Below, one piece after another: positions 44,622 to 54,905 of a DNA stretch of 64,000 bases (position 1 is the stretch's first letter; each line of letters opens with the position of its first letter). The notes beneath the pieces were generated by a model that ran no database searches, was not told the DNA's origin, and saw only the letters and a list, made by a program, of their open reading frames with translations. The translations under genes were made by a program, and so were the position numbers. Origin of the DNA: Xiheimicrobium sp033763395 (GTDB lineage Bacteria; Myxococcota; Myxococcia; Myxococcales; Myxococcaceae); the NCBI GenBank assembly GCA_033763395.1, contig JANRKQ010000036.1:39548-103547 (forward strand), given 5' to 3'.

Positions 44622-46225
44622 TTCGGCCTCTTCAAGTCGTTCGCCGGCGGCGGCGAGTGTGGTGCGAGGGGATCCTCGTCGTCATCGAGCCGCGAGGCAG
44701 GCTTCGGCGTGGGCTTCTTCACCGGGCTGGCCTTGGGCTTTGGCGCGGGCTTCACCTCGGGCAGCGCGGGCGGCTTCGAGTCCTTCGTCGTCTTCGGCGC
44801 AGGCCCGTCGAAGGCTTCGTCGATGGCGTTGACGGGCGGCTTTGGCGGCGGCGGGGTGCGCTCGGTCGCCTTCTCGAGGGGCTTCACGTCTTTCGGAGGC
44901 TCTGGCGGTTTCTCCTCGGGCACCTGCTGGAGCTTCTGCACCAGCTCGATGCGGGGCCCCGAGCCGGCCGCGGTGACGGTCATCGGCAGGTAGCCGTCCT
45001 TCTGCAGGGTGACGTCGGCCTTCGCGCGGCCGTCGACGGCGGGCAGCTCGAGGTCGAGCGGCGTGACGCCCTTGATGACGCGGCCGATCACGACCTGCGC
45101 GCCGGCGGGGTCGGTCTCGATGTGGAACATCACCCGCTGCTGCTCGGCCTTGCCGCGCCTCAAGACGAGGGCCGTGCCTCCGATGCCGACGAGGAGGGCC
45201 ACCACGAAGCCCGCGATCAGGAGCGGCGTGTTCGAGCGCGGCGCGGCAGGCGGAGGCAGCGGGGGCACCGGCGTGTCGCTCGGCGGCGTGGCCACGGGAA
45301 CGGCCAGCTCGCTCATCGCCTGGAGCACCTCGTCCATCGACTGGAAGCGGTCCATCGGCGACTTCTGGAGGCACTTCACCACCAGCGCGCTCATGCCCTC
45401 GGGAATGGGCTCGAACTTTGGCGGCGTGACGATCGCCGGGATCGGCTCGTTCACGTGCTTCAAGATGATCTCGAGCGGCGAGCCTCCGGAGTAGGGCGGC
45501 TTGCCGGTGAGCAGCTCGAAGAGGATGCAGCCCAGCGAGTAGATGTCGCTGCGGGGATCGGCGCGGTTCTTGTCGCCCTGCTCCGGGGCCATGTACGGCG
45601 GGCTGCCCATGAGCATGCCCTGCTGGGTGATGGCGCGGCCCTCGAGCTCCTGGCCGTCGATGAACGACTTCACCAGGCCGAAGTCGAGCACCTTGATGTG
45701 ATCGGCGTCGTCGTCGGCCGACAGCACCATGATGTTGGCGGGCTTCAAGTCCCGGTGAACGACCCCGAGCTCGTGCGCCTCGCGGAGCGCACGCGCCACC
45801 TGCTGGCCCATCGACAGCACGCGCCGCCAGCCCAGAGGGCCCTTGGTGAGGGCGCGGTCGAGGGGCTCGCCCTCGAGGAACTCCATGGCCAGGTAGAAGA
45901 TGCCGTCGGCCGAGCAGCCGTAGTCGAAGATGCGAACGGTGTTGGGGTGGCCCAGCTTGGCGGTGAGGGCGGCCTCGACGAGGAAGCGCTGGCGGAAGGA
46001 CTCGTCGCGCCCGGCGCCGTAGTTCGAGTCGAGCACCTTGAGGGCGACGGCGCGGTTGAGGCCCACCTGCACAGCCCGGTACACCTTGCCCATCGCGCCT
46101 TTGCCGAGGCCGCCGACGATGCGGTAGCGCCCGTCGAGGGTGACGCCGATGAGCGGATCGAGCCCTTCGGCGGCGATCTCGGCGGTGACGTCCTCCTGGG
46201 CCTCGGACACGGACACGGTCGCCAT
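44618..46225 (-). CDS. Ser/Thr protein kinase with TM segment and PEGA domain
   Basis: A 535-residue kinase. The catalytic domain covers about 30-310 with GLGKGAMGKVYRA, ALKVLDSN (Lys), HRDLKPANIM, DFGLVKS and APEQ; all key residues are present. A Pro-rich segment and one TM helix (LLIAGFVVALLVGIGGTALVL, about 340-360) lead to an extracytoplasmic PEGA-like domain (about 370-445) and a Pro/Lys-rich tail. It is coupled to the HEAT-like lipoprotein gene by a 4-nt overlap. Confidence 0.95.
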   Translation of the reverse strand: MATVSVSEAQEDVTAEIAAEGLDPLIGVTLDGRYRIVGGLGKGAMGKVYRAVQVGLNRAVALKVLDSNYGAGRDESFRQRFLVEAALTAKLGHPNTVRIFDYGCSADGIFYLAMEFLEGEPLDRALTKGPLGWRRVLSMGQQVARALREAHELGVVHRDLKPANIMVLSADDDADHIKVLDFGLVKSFIDGQELEGRAITQQGMLMGSPPYMAPEQGDKNRADPRSDIYSLGCILFELLTGKPPYSGGSPLEIILKHVNEPIPAIVTPPKFEPIPEGMSALVVKCLQKSPMDRFQSMDEVLQAMSELAVPVATPPSDTPVPPLPPPAAPRSNTPLLIAGFVVALLVGIGGTALVLRRGKAEQQRVMFHIETDPAGAQVVIGRVIKGVTPLDLELPAVDGRAKADVTLQKDGYLPMTVTAAGSGPRIELVQKLQQVPEEKPPEPPKDVKPLEKATERTPPPPKPPVNAIDEAFDGPAPKTTKDSKPPALPEVKPAPKPKASPVKKPTPKPASRLDDDEDPLAPHSPPPANDLKRPK

Positions 46226-46275
46226 CGGCTATAGCGCCGAGAGGCCACGGCGGTCACGCGGCGTGGGGCCGGCTG

Positions 46276-47445
46276 TCACGTGCGCGTCATGGGGGCGCGG
46301 CCAGCCGTCCGCGGGGCCACCTGGAGCCACTCGCAGGCGATCGGCCCATTCCACACCTTGAGGCGGGCAGACGGGCGCATGCCCAGGGCGCTCTCGAAGG
46401 CCTCGTTGCCGGCGAGGAAGGCGAACCGCCAGCCGTTCCACGTCTTCAGGTTCGTGCCGAGCTTGTGGAAGAACGACTTCATGCCCTTTTGCCCACCAGA
46501 GCCCAGGCGCTCGCCGTAGGGCGGGTTGGTGGCGACGAGGCCGGGCGGGCCGTCGGGCGGGGGCGCGGTGGTGGCGTCGAGGTGGTCGACCCGCACGCTG
46601 GTCGACAGGCCCGAGGTGACGACGTTGCGGCGGACGGCGGCGATGACCTCGTCGTCGTAGTCGCGCGCGTACAGCGGAGCAGGCGCCGTCCTCACCTGCG
46701 CGAACGCCTCGGTCCGCACGGCCTCGAGGAGGGGCTTCAGCTTCGGCGCGAAGTGCGGCCAGCGCTCGCAGGCGAAGTCGCGCTTGAGGCCGGGGGCGCG
46801 GCGGGTGGCGATGAAGCCGGCCTCGATGGCCAGGGTGCCGGAGCCGCACATCGGGTCGACGAAGGGCTCGCTGCCGTCGTACTTTGCGGCGAGGAGGAGC
46901 GCGGCCGCGAGCGTCTCTTTGAGGGGCGCAGCGGTCGTCTTGACGCGGTAGCCGCGCTTGAAGAGGGGCTCTCCGGACAAGTCGAGCGACAGCGACAGCT
47001 GGGTCTTCGCGAGGTGGGCGACGACGTGGAAGGTGGGGTTGCGGGTGTCGACGTCGGGGCGCTGGCCCCACTTCTCGCGCAGGCGGTCGACGAGGCCGTC
47101 CTTGAGCTTGAGCGCGACGAAGCCCGAGTGGGTGTGCTCCGAGTCCTTGAGGGTGGCCTCGATGGAGAACGTCGAGCCCCGGCCCAGCCACTCTTCCCAC
47201 GGCACGGCGCGGGCGGCCTCGTACAGCCCGTCGGCGCCCTCGGCCTCGAACTGCCGCAACGGGTACAGCACGCGCATGGCGACGCGCGAGTGCACCAGCA
47301 CGCGGGCGAGCTCGTCGAGGGCCGCGAAGAAGCGCACGCCGCCGCGGTCTTGCCGAATGCGCTTGCAGCCCAGGCCCTCGAGCTCCTCGGCGAGGAAGGG
47401 CTCGGTGCCTCGGGTAGCGGTGGCGAAGAGGGGCAGCCGTTCCAT
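46276..47445 (-). CDS. rlmL: 23S rRNA guanine methyltransferase (RlmL-type)
   Basis: A 389-residue SAM-dependent methyltransferase. An N-terminal ferredoxin-like/THUMP region (about 1-165) precedes the catalytic domain, with PMCGSGTLAIEAG (SAM binding) and the N/D-PPY motif in VATNPPYGERLG. The family methylates guanine or adenine in rRNA; E. coli RlmL is the N-terminal half of RlmKL. MERLPLF at 47445 is preferred over a start six codons upstream. Confidence 0.9.
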   Translation of the reverse strand: MERLPLFATATRGTEPFLAEELEGLGCKRIRQDRGGVRFFAALDELARVLVHSRVAMRVLYPLRQFEAEGADGLYEAARAVPWEEWLGRGSTFSIEATLKDSEHTHSGFVALKLKDGLVDRLREKWGQRPDVDTRNPTFHVVAHLAKTQLSLSLDLSGEPLFKRGYRVKTTAAPLKETLAAALLLAAKYDGSEPFVDPMCGSGTLAIEAGFIATRRAPGLKRDFACERWPHFAPKLKPLLEAVRTEAFAQVRTAPAPLYARDYDDEVIAAVRRNVVTSGLSTSVRVDHLDATTAPPPDGPPGLVATNPPYGERLGSGGQKGMKSFFHKLGTNLKTWNGWRFAFLAGNEAFESALGMRPSARLKVWNGPIACEWLQVAPRTAGRAPMTRT

Positions 47446-47669
47446 GGGGGCGCGCCGTACCACGGCAGGGGGCCTTGGGGGACCTGGGGCCCGTGGGTAC
47501 AGCCGGGCGGTCCGGCGGTGGCCTGGGCGACTCGCGGGCTGGGCGGACTGGCGGTCCTCGCCGGACTGGGGTTCCGGAACTCTGGGGACTCAGGGCGAGA
47601 CCCCGAGGCGTGGAGGACTTGGCGCGGGCACGCTGGTAGGGTGAGGTAGTTGTGCCGGTGGGAGGCTCC

Positions 47670-48950
47670 ATGCGCGTACTCGTGGCCGTCGTTGCCGTCG
47701 CAGTCGCTGGGTGCCAGTGCGGCGGGACCGTGCTCGTGAAGTCTGGTCCCGATGAGCGGCCCGACGCCCGGCCTGATGCGGGAATGGGTGGCGGCTCCGC
47801 CGGGGGCGGGCTGGCTGGCGGCCTGGCCGGTGGCGCGGCGGGCGGGATGGCGGGCGGTGACGTCGGCGGCGGAGCGGGTGGCGGCGGGCCCGACTACTGC
47901 GCGTCGGACTGTGACTGCCCCGCGACCGAGCGCTGCGTCGCGACGGGCGAAGAGATTCTTTTCAACCAGTGTGTGCCCGGCGGCCCCAACGTGTGCACCA
48001 CGCGCTGCCCGGTGATGTGCCCGTCGGGGCAGCAGTGCGCCAACGGCGTATGCGTGGTGACGCCGTGCGTGGGGCAGAGCTGCACCACCACCTTTGCCAC
48101 CAACATCAACGGGCGGTACCAGACGTACTACGAGCTCGACATCTCGGAGTTCGCGCAGCGGGCGAGCTCCATCTCACGGCTGCTCGACGTGCTGTCGGCC
48201 ATCGCGTCGGGGCAGCAGACCAACTGCAACCAGTTCGGCCGCCTCGAGCAGCAGCTCATCTGTTACGTCGGCAACCTCGTCGCGCAGAACACGCGGGCGC
48301 CGCCCTGGGTGTCGCAGCTGTTCAACGTGCTCTCCGACATGTTCCGCTTCGGCAACCGGCCCCTGAAGGCGCGCGGCGTGATGGATCTCGCCGAGGGGAT
48401 GAATGCGCGGGTGGTGGCCTCGGAGCGCTGGAGCGAGCTCTGGCTCGATTACAACGGACAGGTCATCGACGTGATGAACAACCCGACGCTCGGGGCGAAC
48501 GGGCGCATCACGGTGACGGTGCTCGCGTTCGGCGGCTCGCGCACGGCGATGGAGGTGATCCTCGGCCCGCGCAGCGTCGAGTTCGACGTCAACAAGCTGC
48601 TGGTGAACCTCATCAACGTGGCCATCTCGGCGGCGTCGAACAACCAGGCGCGCGACGTGGGGCAGCTGCTCAACCTGGTGCTGTGCGACCAGATCACCTC
48701 GGTGCAGACGCGGCTGGCGTGCGCGGGCCTGGCGTCACAGCTCGCGCAGCAGTTCGAGCTCGAGTCGGGGCTCGGCGGCGTGCGCATCGACGAGCAGCGG
48801 GCGACGATTCACGATCTCGACGGCAACGGGTTCGCTGACGCGCTGGGGCTGCCGAGCGCGCGCGGGCGGGTGACGGGCCGCATGACCAACGGCATCGTCT
48901 CAGGCGCGCTGGGGCCGTTCCCGCGCTCGAGCTGGTACGGGACGAAGTAG
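47670..48950 (+). CDS. Gly/Ala-linker lipoprotein with Cys-rich segment
   Basis: A 426-residue predicted lipoprotein (signal AVVAVAVAGCQC) with a strong GGGAGG ribosome site before ATG 47670. An Asp/Arg/Pro segment and a GGxAGG repeat (about 45-75) act as a linker to a Cys-rich region of about ten Cys (about 78-145; CDCPATERCVATGEE is its start). The C-terminal domain (about 150-426) is helical and not recognised. Typical of myxobacterial surface lipoproteins. Confidence 0.75.
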   Translation: MRVLVAVVAVAVAGCQCGGTVLVKSGPDERPDARPDAGMGGGSAGGGLAGGLAGGAAGGMAGGDVGGGAGGGGPDYCASDCDCPATERCVATGEEILFNQCVPGGPNVCTTRCPVMCPSGQQCANGVCVVTPCVGQSCTTTFATNINGRYQTYYELDISEFAQRASSISRLLDVLSAIASGQQTNCNQFGRLEQQLICYVGNLVAQNTRAPPWVSQLFNVLSDMFRFGNRPLKARGVMDLAEGMNARVVASERWSELWLDYNGQVIDVMNNPTLGANGRITVTVLAFGGSRTAMEVILGPRSVEFDVNKLLVNLINVAISAASNNQARDVGQLLNLVLCDQITSVQTRLACAGLASQLAQQFELESGLGGVRIDEQRATIHDLDGNGFADALGLPSARGRVTGRMTNGIVSGALGPFPRSSWYGTK

Positions 48951-49009
48951 CCGTCTTCAGCGGAAGAGCGAGTCGACCGCGACCGTGACCTTCGGAGCCA
49001 CGGTGCTGG

Positions 49010-49555
49010 CTACTGGGCGGGGCTGACCTGGAACCGGGCGGCCATGATGCGGTTGTTCCCGTCGTTGGGAATGGTGTCCTTGTTGACGAGGGGCAGGCGG
49101 GCGTCGGTCTTCGGGTCCCAGAAGCCCATGAGCACGTTGAGGCCGCGCACGGGCATCTGGGGCGGAATGGGAATCTCGAACTCGTCGCGCAGCACTTCGC
49201 CGGGCTGCCACTTCGAGGTGGGCTTCTGGCCGCGCATGGGGTTGTGGTCGACGTTGAGGCGGTCGACGCGGCCGTCGATGTCTTCGACGTGGACGAAGAT
49301 CATGTAGTCGGCGTCCATCGCCTGGAGGACCTTGAAGTTGAAGCCCACGCGCACGGTGTCTCCGACGAAGGCGGCGCCCGGCGCGAGGATGGTGGAGACG
49401 AGCTCGACCTTGTCGCCGAAGTTGGCGCCCGACTTGAACTCCTGCGCGGGGGCAGCGGGGGGCTTGGGCTTGGCGACCTGGGTGCCCTCGGCGGTGGGGG
49501 CGGGGACGATGCAGGCAGACGCGAGCACGAGGCAGGCGGCGAGGACGAGGCGCAT
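49010..49555 (-). CDS. Predicted lipoprotein with beta-rich domain
   Basis: A 181-residue predicted lipoprotein (signal LVLAACLVLASACIV). A Pro/Lys linker is followed by a beta-sandwich-like domain: NFGDKVELVSTILAPGAAF, then IFVHVEDIDGRVDRLNVDH and MGFWDPKTDARLP. ATG 49555 is fixed by the signal peptide. It is divergent from ftsY. Function unknown. Confidence 0.75.
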   Translation of the reverse strand: MRLVLAACLVLASACIVPAPTAEGTQVAKPKPPAAPAQEFKSGANFGDKVELVSTILAPGAAFVGDTVRVGFNFKVLQAMDADYMIFVHVEDIDGRVDRLNVDHNPMRGQKPTSKWQPGEVLRDEFEIPIPPQMPVRGLNVLMGFWDPKTDARLPLVNKDTIPNDGNNRIMAARFQVSPAQ

Positions 49556-49657
49556 GGCGGCGGCTGCGTACACCAAGGGGCGGTGGTGCCCAAGTCTGAA
49601 GGCCTGCCAAGTCTCCCGAGCCACTCACGGCCCCCGTCTGCTAGAGCCGCGCGCGTC

Positions 49658-51121
49658 ATGACTTTCGCAGATGTCGTCATTGCCCCAGACCAGATGCCCC
49701 CAGCGCCGGGGTCCAGCCCCGTGGAGACCGTCATCGCGGTGGTGCTGGGCGTGGGCCTGGTGGTGCTGCTGCTGTTGGTCGCGCGGAAGATGCTGTCGAA
49801 GCCGGGGGCCGCGGTGGCTCCGCCGGCGTTGCCGAAGCAGACGGTGGTCGAGCCGGTACTCGAGGCGAAGCCGCTCCCGAGGGTGGAGCTGCCGCCGAGC
49901 GAGGCCGAGGCGAAGGCGAAGGCCGAGGCGGAAGCGCGGCGGGCCGAGGCGGAGCGGCTGAAGGCCGAGCGGGCGGCGCTGGAGAAGGACTCGGCCGAGG
50001 CGCAGGCGCTCAAAGAGAAGGAAGAGGCGCTCAAGAAGGACGCGTACCGGGCGCAGAAGCAGGCCGAGGCCGAAGAGAAGGAGCGCAAGAAGCGCGAGCG
50101 GGAAGAGGCCGAGCGGCTGGCGGCGGAGGAGAAGAAGCGCGCTGAAGAAGCAGCGCTCGAGGCGAAGCGACAGGCCGAGGCAGCGGAGCGGGCGAAGATC
50201 GAGGCGCAGGCCGGGGCGACGCTGGCGGCGGGGCTCGCGAAGACGAAGAGCGAAGGCTTCATGGCGAAGCTGAACGGGCTCTTCGGGGGCGGCCCGAAGG
50301 TCATCGACGAGAAGGTGCTGGGTGAGCTCGAAGAGGTGCTCTTCACGGCGGACATCGGGGTGCGCACGGCGTCGCGGTTGGTGGAGCTGGCGCGCGAGAA
50401 GGCGAAGTCGAAGGAGCTCGACAGCGCCGAGAAGCTCAAGGGCGTCATCCGCCGCGAGGTGGAGCAGATCGTCTCGCTCAAGGCGAACACGGGGCTGAGC
50501 GGTGGCGGGCCGCCGCACGTCATCATGGTGGTGGGGGTGAACGGGGCGGGGAAGACGACGACGATCGGCAAGCTGGCGTCGAAGGCGAAGGCCGAGGGGA
50601 AGAAGGTGGTGGTGGGGGCGGGCGACACGTTCCGCGCGGCGGCGGCGGAGCAGCTCGACGTGTGGGCGGAGCGCTCCGGGGCCGAGCTGGTGAAGGGCAA
50701 GGACGAGGCGGACCCGGCGAGCGTGGTGTTCGACGCCATCAAGCGGGCGCGCGAGGTGGGGGCGGATCTCGTGCTGGCCGACACGGCCGGGCGGCTCCAC
50801 ACGAAGGCGAACCTGATGGAGGAGCTGAAGAAGGTGAAGCGGGTGGCCGAGAAGGCGCTCCCCGGGGCGCCGCACGAGGTGTTGCTCGTGCTGGACTCGA
50901 CGATGGGTCAGAACGCCATCGCGCAGGCGAAGGAGTTTCGCGACGCGGTGGGGGTGACGTCGATCGCGCTGACGAAGCTCGACGGCACGGCGAAGGGCGG
51001 CGTCATCATCGGCATCTGTGACGAGCTGAAGGTGCCGGTGGCGTGGGCGGGCGTGGGCGAGAAGGTGGCCGACCTGCGCAAGTTCGACGCGAAGGAGTTC
51101 GTCGAGGCGTTGTTCGAGTGA
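49658..51121 (+). CDS. ftsY: Signal recognition particle receptor FtsY with TM anchor
   Basis: A 487-residue GTPase that docks SRP-ribosome complexes at the membrane. An N-terminal TM helix (ETVIAVVLGVGLVVLLLLVA, about 23-42) is followed by a long Ala/Glu/Lys/Arg-rich coil (about 80-195), then the NG domain with GVNGAGKTTTIGKLA (G1), GDTFRAAAAEQL, LADTAGRLHTKANLMEEL (G3) and TKLDGTAKGG (G4). Many FtsY proteins use an amphipathic A domain; a true TM anchor is seen in some lineages. Confidence 0.96.
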   Translation: MTFADVVIAPDQMPPAPGSSPVETVIAVVLGVGLVVLLLLVARKMLSKPGAAVAPPALPKQTVVEPVLEAKPLPRVELPPSEAEAKAKAEAEARRAEAERLKAERAALEKDSAEAQALKEKEEALKKDAYRAQKQAEAEEKERKKREREEAERLAAEEKKRAEEAALEAKRQAEAAERAKIEAQAGATLAAGLAKTKSEGFMAKLNGLFGGGPKVIDEKVLGELEEVLFTADIGVRTASRLVELAREKAKSKELDSAEKLKGVIRREVEQIVSLKANTGLSGGGPPHVIMVVGVNGAGKTTTIGKLASKAKAEGKKVVVGAGDTFRAAAAEQLDVWAERSGAELVKGKDEADPASVVFDAIKRAREVGADLVLADTAGRLHTKANLMEELKKVKRVAEKALPGAPHEVLLVLDSTMGQNAIAQAKEFRDAVGVTSIALTKLDGTAKGGVIIGICDELKVPVAWAGVGEKVADLRKFDAKEFVEALFE

Positions 51122-51131
51122 GGTTCGGCGT

Positions 51132-51350
51132 TCAGAGGTAATCGTCGGAGGCGTCTTCGCGGCGCCACGCACAACCCTCTGAGTTGCCAGGTGATGCTGC
51201 CCACAGCGTCTTCAGCTCCCGAGCCAGGTGCTGATTCGCGATGCGCTCGAGGAACTCACGAACAAGCGATTCGACCGTGGTGCCCTGCGCCGAGGCTGCC
51301 TCTCGGGTGCGCTGCAGGGGGGCCGCATCGAGATCGAGTACGAGTTGCAT
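51132..51350 (-). CDS. Small antitoxin-like protein (ribbon-helix-helix type)
   Basis: A 72-residue protein. The N-terminal half (MQLVLDLDAAPLQRTREAA, then QGTTVESLVREFLERIA) has the beta-strand plus two-helix pattern of VapB-like/DUF6364 antitoxins. The C-terminal half is variable and ends at 51132, 10 nt before the convergent ftsY stop. No PIN-domain or other toxin gene follows, so it looks orphaned. It may also be a stand-alone regulator. Confidence 0.55.
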   Translation of the reverse strand: MQLVLDLDAAPLQRTREAASAQGTTVESLVREFLERIANQHLARELKTLWAASPGNSEGCAWRREDASDDYL

Positions 51351-51382
51351 CGCGTCGATGATTCGAGGGCTCGGGCTTCGCG

Positions 51383-52481
51383 TCAAGCCGACCGTCTGCT
51401 CGACGCGGCGGTCCGGAGCAGGTCGATGAGCGTGGGGGCCCAGCGCTGCACCGAGTAGTGGGCCACGACCCGGTCCCGGCCGGCGGCGCCGAGGCGAACT
51501 CGCAGTGACGCGTCTTCGACGAGCTCCGACAGGCGGCCGACCCAGTCGTCTTCCGTCGAGGCGTGCAGGCCATCGACGCCGTGCGTGACGATGGAGGTGT
51601 TGACGCCGACGGGCGACATGACCGTGGCGGCGCCGCTGGCCATCGAGGTGAGCCCTTTGAGGCCGCACTTGCCGCGGGTCCACTCGTCGTCGGGGAGCGG
51701 CATGAGGCCGACGTGCATCTGCTGGAGGAAGGGCGGCTCGGCGGCTTCGCTCCAGGCTTCACCGACGAGGCCCAGCGCGTCGTCACGGAACGAGGGCGCG
51801 CCCATGAGTCGGAACCGCACGCGCTCGCCGAAGCGAGCCTTCACCCGGCGCAGCGCGGGGAGGATCGTCTTGTAGTGCTCGAGGGTGGTGGGGCTGCCGC
51901 TCCAGCCGATGACGACGGGGTCACCGGCGGGGCGCGGGGCGGGATGGAAGACGGTGCTGTCGACGCAGGTGGGCACGACGTGCACGTTGCGGGAGTGCTG
52001 GCGGGCCCAGTCGGCGAGGTAGTCGTTGCCGGCGATGACGGTGTGGGCGAGGCCGACGATGCGGGCGATCTTGTCGACGTTCTTGAGGAAGGCGAAGCGC
52101 CGGTTGGCCTCGGAGACGGCGTGGATCCAGATGGCGTCGTCGAAGTCGTACACGATGGGGGCCTGGAGCGAGGCCAGCCACTCGCTCCACGCGCCCAGCA
52201 GGAAGAAGGCCTCGCGCTGCACGAAGACGACGTCGGGCCGTGAGCGCACGCGGGGCCGAACGCTCGCGGCGCGGCGGAGCAGGGCCTTCACGGCGATGCG
52301 CGCCTTCGCCGGGGGCGGGGAGCGCCCATAGAAGACGCGCAGGTCGTCGGCGGTGAGCACCGGCCGCTCGATGAGTTCGATGCCAGCCGCGCGAAGGGCG
52401 GGCTCGAAGGCCTCGACGCGGTAGCGCTGGCTGGGGGAGCGGCCGTGGGCCTGAAGCGACTGGGAAGAACGCGCGCGCTCG

Positions 52482-52485
<4 letters not shown>
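51383..52485 (-). CDS. Glycosyltransferase (GT4-like) with apparent 5' frameshift
   Basis: A glycosyltransferase of about 365 residues. GT-B features include RSPSQRYRVEAFEPAL near the N-terminus, VVFVQREAFFLLG, YDFDDAIW, PTCVDSTVFHPAP, VIGWSGSPTTL and KGLTSMASGAATVMSPVG. The natural start is GTG 52485, which overlaps the pglE-like stop as GTGA. From there the frame reads MTSARVLP, then must shift by one base to join the conserved body. One extra C in the CCC run (GGG at 52462-52464 on the plus strand) would restore it. It is part of the glycan locus. Confidence 0.75.
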
Positions 52486-53615
<1,130 letters not shown>

Positions 53616-53627
53616 GGGGCGGCCCTA

Positions 53628-54263
53628 TCACGACCTGCGGGCGAGCGGCCGCGCGGGGACACCGACGACCGTGAGGTTGGAGTCGACGGGCCGCACGACG
53701 CAGGCGCCGGCGCCCACGGTGACGTCGTCACCGACCGTTCCGAGGTGAATCACCGAGGCGTTCAGCCCCACGTGCGTGCGCTTGCCGATGCGGGCCTGGC
53801 CGCCGAGGGTGGCGCCCGGTGACAGGTGCGCGAAGTCGTCCACGACGCATTCGTGCTCGGTGACGCTGCGCGTGTTCAAGATAACACCCCGGCCGACGCG
53901 GGCTTCGGCGCTGACGACCGCGAGCGCCATCACCACCGTGCCCTCACCGACCGTCGCGGAAGGCGAAATGACGGCCGAGGGGTGAACGACGGTGGCCAGC
54001 CTGAAGCCGGCGTCGACGAGGCGCTGGGCGATGCGCTCCCGAACGCGGTTGGCGCCGATGCCGAGCGCCACCCAGCTCCCTCGCGGGAGCCGCGCGAGCG
54101 CGTCGAACCCACCGAGCACGACGCTCGAGAGCACCGGTGTTCCCGCGGGGACCCCATCGTCCAGGAAGCCGCCGACCTCGTCACCGCACTCCAGCACCAT
54201 CTCGGCGATGACCTTGCCGTGCCCCTTCGCGCCATAGATGGAGACCGTTCGTCGGGAGGCCAC
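53628..54263 (-). CDS. pglD: Sugar O/N-acyltransferase of the PglD type
   Basis: A 211-residue left-handed beta-helix acyltransferase. The N-terminal Rossmann-like part (VSIYGAKGHGKVIAEMVLE) precedes hexapeptide repeats (ISPSATVGEGTVVMALAVV, VGRGVILNTRSVTEHECVV). It would acetylate the C4 amino group made by PglE. Start is GTG 54263. Only 20 bp separate it from the divergent pglC-like gene. Confidence 0.88.
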   Translation of the reverse strand: MASRRTVSIYGAKGHGKVIAEMVLECGDEVGGFLDDGVPAGTPVLSSVVLGGFDALARLPRGSWVALGIGANRVRERIAQRLVDAGFRLATVVHPSAVISPSATVGEGTVVMALAVVSAEARVGRGVILNTRSVTEHECVVDDFAHLSPGATLGGQARIGKRTHVGLNASVIHLGTVGDDVTVGAGACVVRPVDSNLTVVGVPARPLARRS

Positions 54264-54283
54264 ATTCGCAGTATAGGTGCGGT

Positions 54284-54904
54284 GTGACGCTGGACCAGCA
54301 ACGCAAGGTGAAGCGGGCCATCGACGTGGTCGCCTCGGCCGCGGGGCTCCTGGTGACGGGCCCGGCGATTCTCGGCGCCGCGGCGCTCGTGCGCGCCACC
54401 CTCGGCGCTCCCGTCTTCTTCCGCCAGCAGCGCCCCGGGCTGCACGGCAAGCCCTTTCACATCTGGAAGTTCCGCACGATGACGGACGAGAAGGGCCCTG
54501 ACGGGAAGCTGCTGCCCGACGACGAGCGCCTCACCCGGGTGGGCCGCTTCCTCCGCTCTTCGAGCCTCGACGAGCTGCCGCAGCTCCTCAACGTGCTGAA
54601 GGGCGAGATGAGCCTCGTGGGCCCCAGGCCGCTCTTGACGCGGTATCTCGAGCGCTACACCCCGCGGCAGGCGCGCCGGCACGAGGTGCCCCCCGGCATC
54701 ACGGGGCTCACCCAGGTGCGGGGCCGAAACGCGCTGTCGTGGGACGAGAAGTTCGAGCTCGACGTGCAGTACGTCGAGAACTGGTCGCTCTGGCTCGACC
54801 TGCAGATCCTCGGTGAGACGGCCCTTCGGGTCGTCGACCGCCGCGGCATCTCGAACGCGGGGCACGCGACCATGCCGGAGTTCATGGGCCCGGGAGCTTC
54901 CTGA
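54284..54904 (+). CDS. pglC: Undecaprenyl-phosphate sugar phosphotransferase (PglC-like)
   Basis: A 206-residue monotopic phosphoglycosyltransferase that moves a sugar phosphate from a UDP-sugar to undecaprenyl phosphate, starting a glycan. The N-terminal re-entrant helix (KRAIDVVASAAGLLVTGPA) and the catalytic region FHIWKFRTMTDE, LDELPQLLNVLKGEMSLVGP and LTQVRGRN are present. Start is GTG 54284. It is the first plus-strand gene of the divergent glycan locus. Confidence 0.92.
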   Translation: MTLDQQRKVKRAIDVVASAAGLLVTGPAILGAAALVRATLGAPVFFRQQRPGLHGKPFHIWKFRTMTDEKGPDGKLLPDDERLTRVGRFLRSSSLDELPQLLNVLKGEMSLVGPRPLLTRYLERYTPRQARRHEVPPGITGLTQVRGRNALSWDEKFELDVQYVENWSLWLDLQILGETALRVVDRRGISNAGHATMPEFMGPGAS

Positions 54905-54905
54905 C

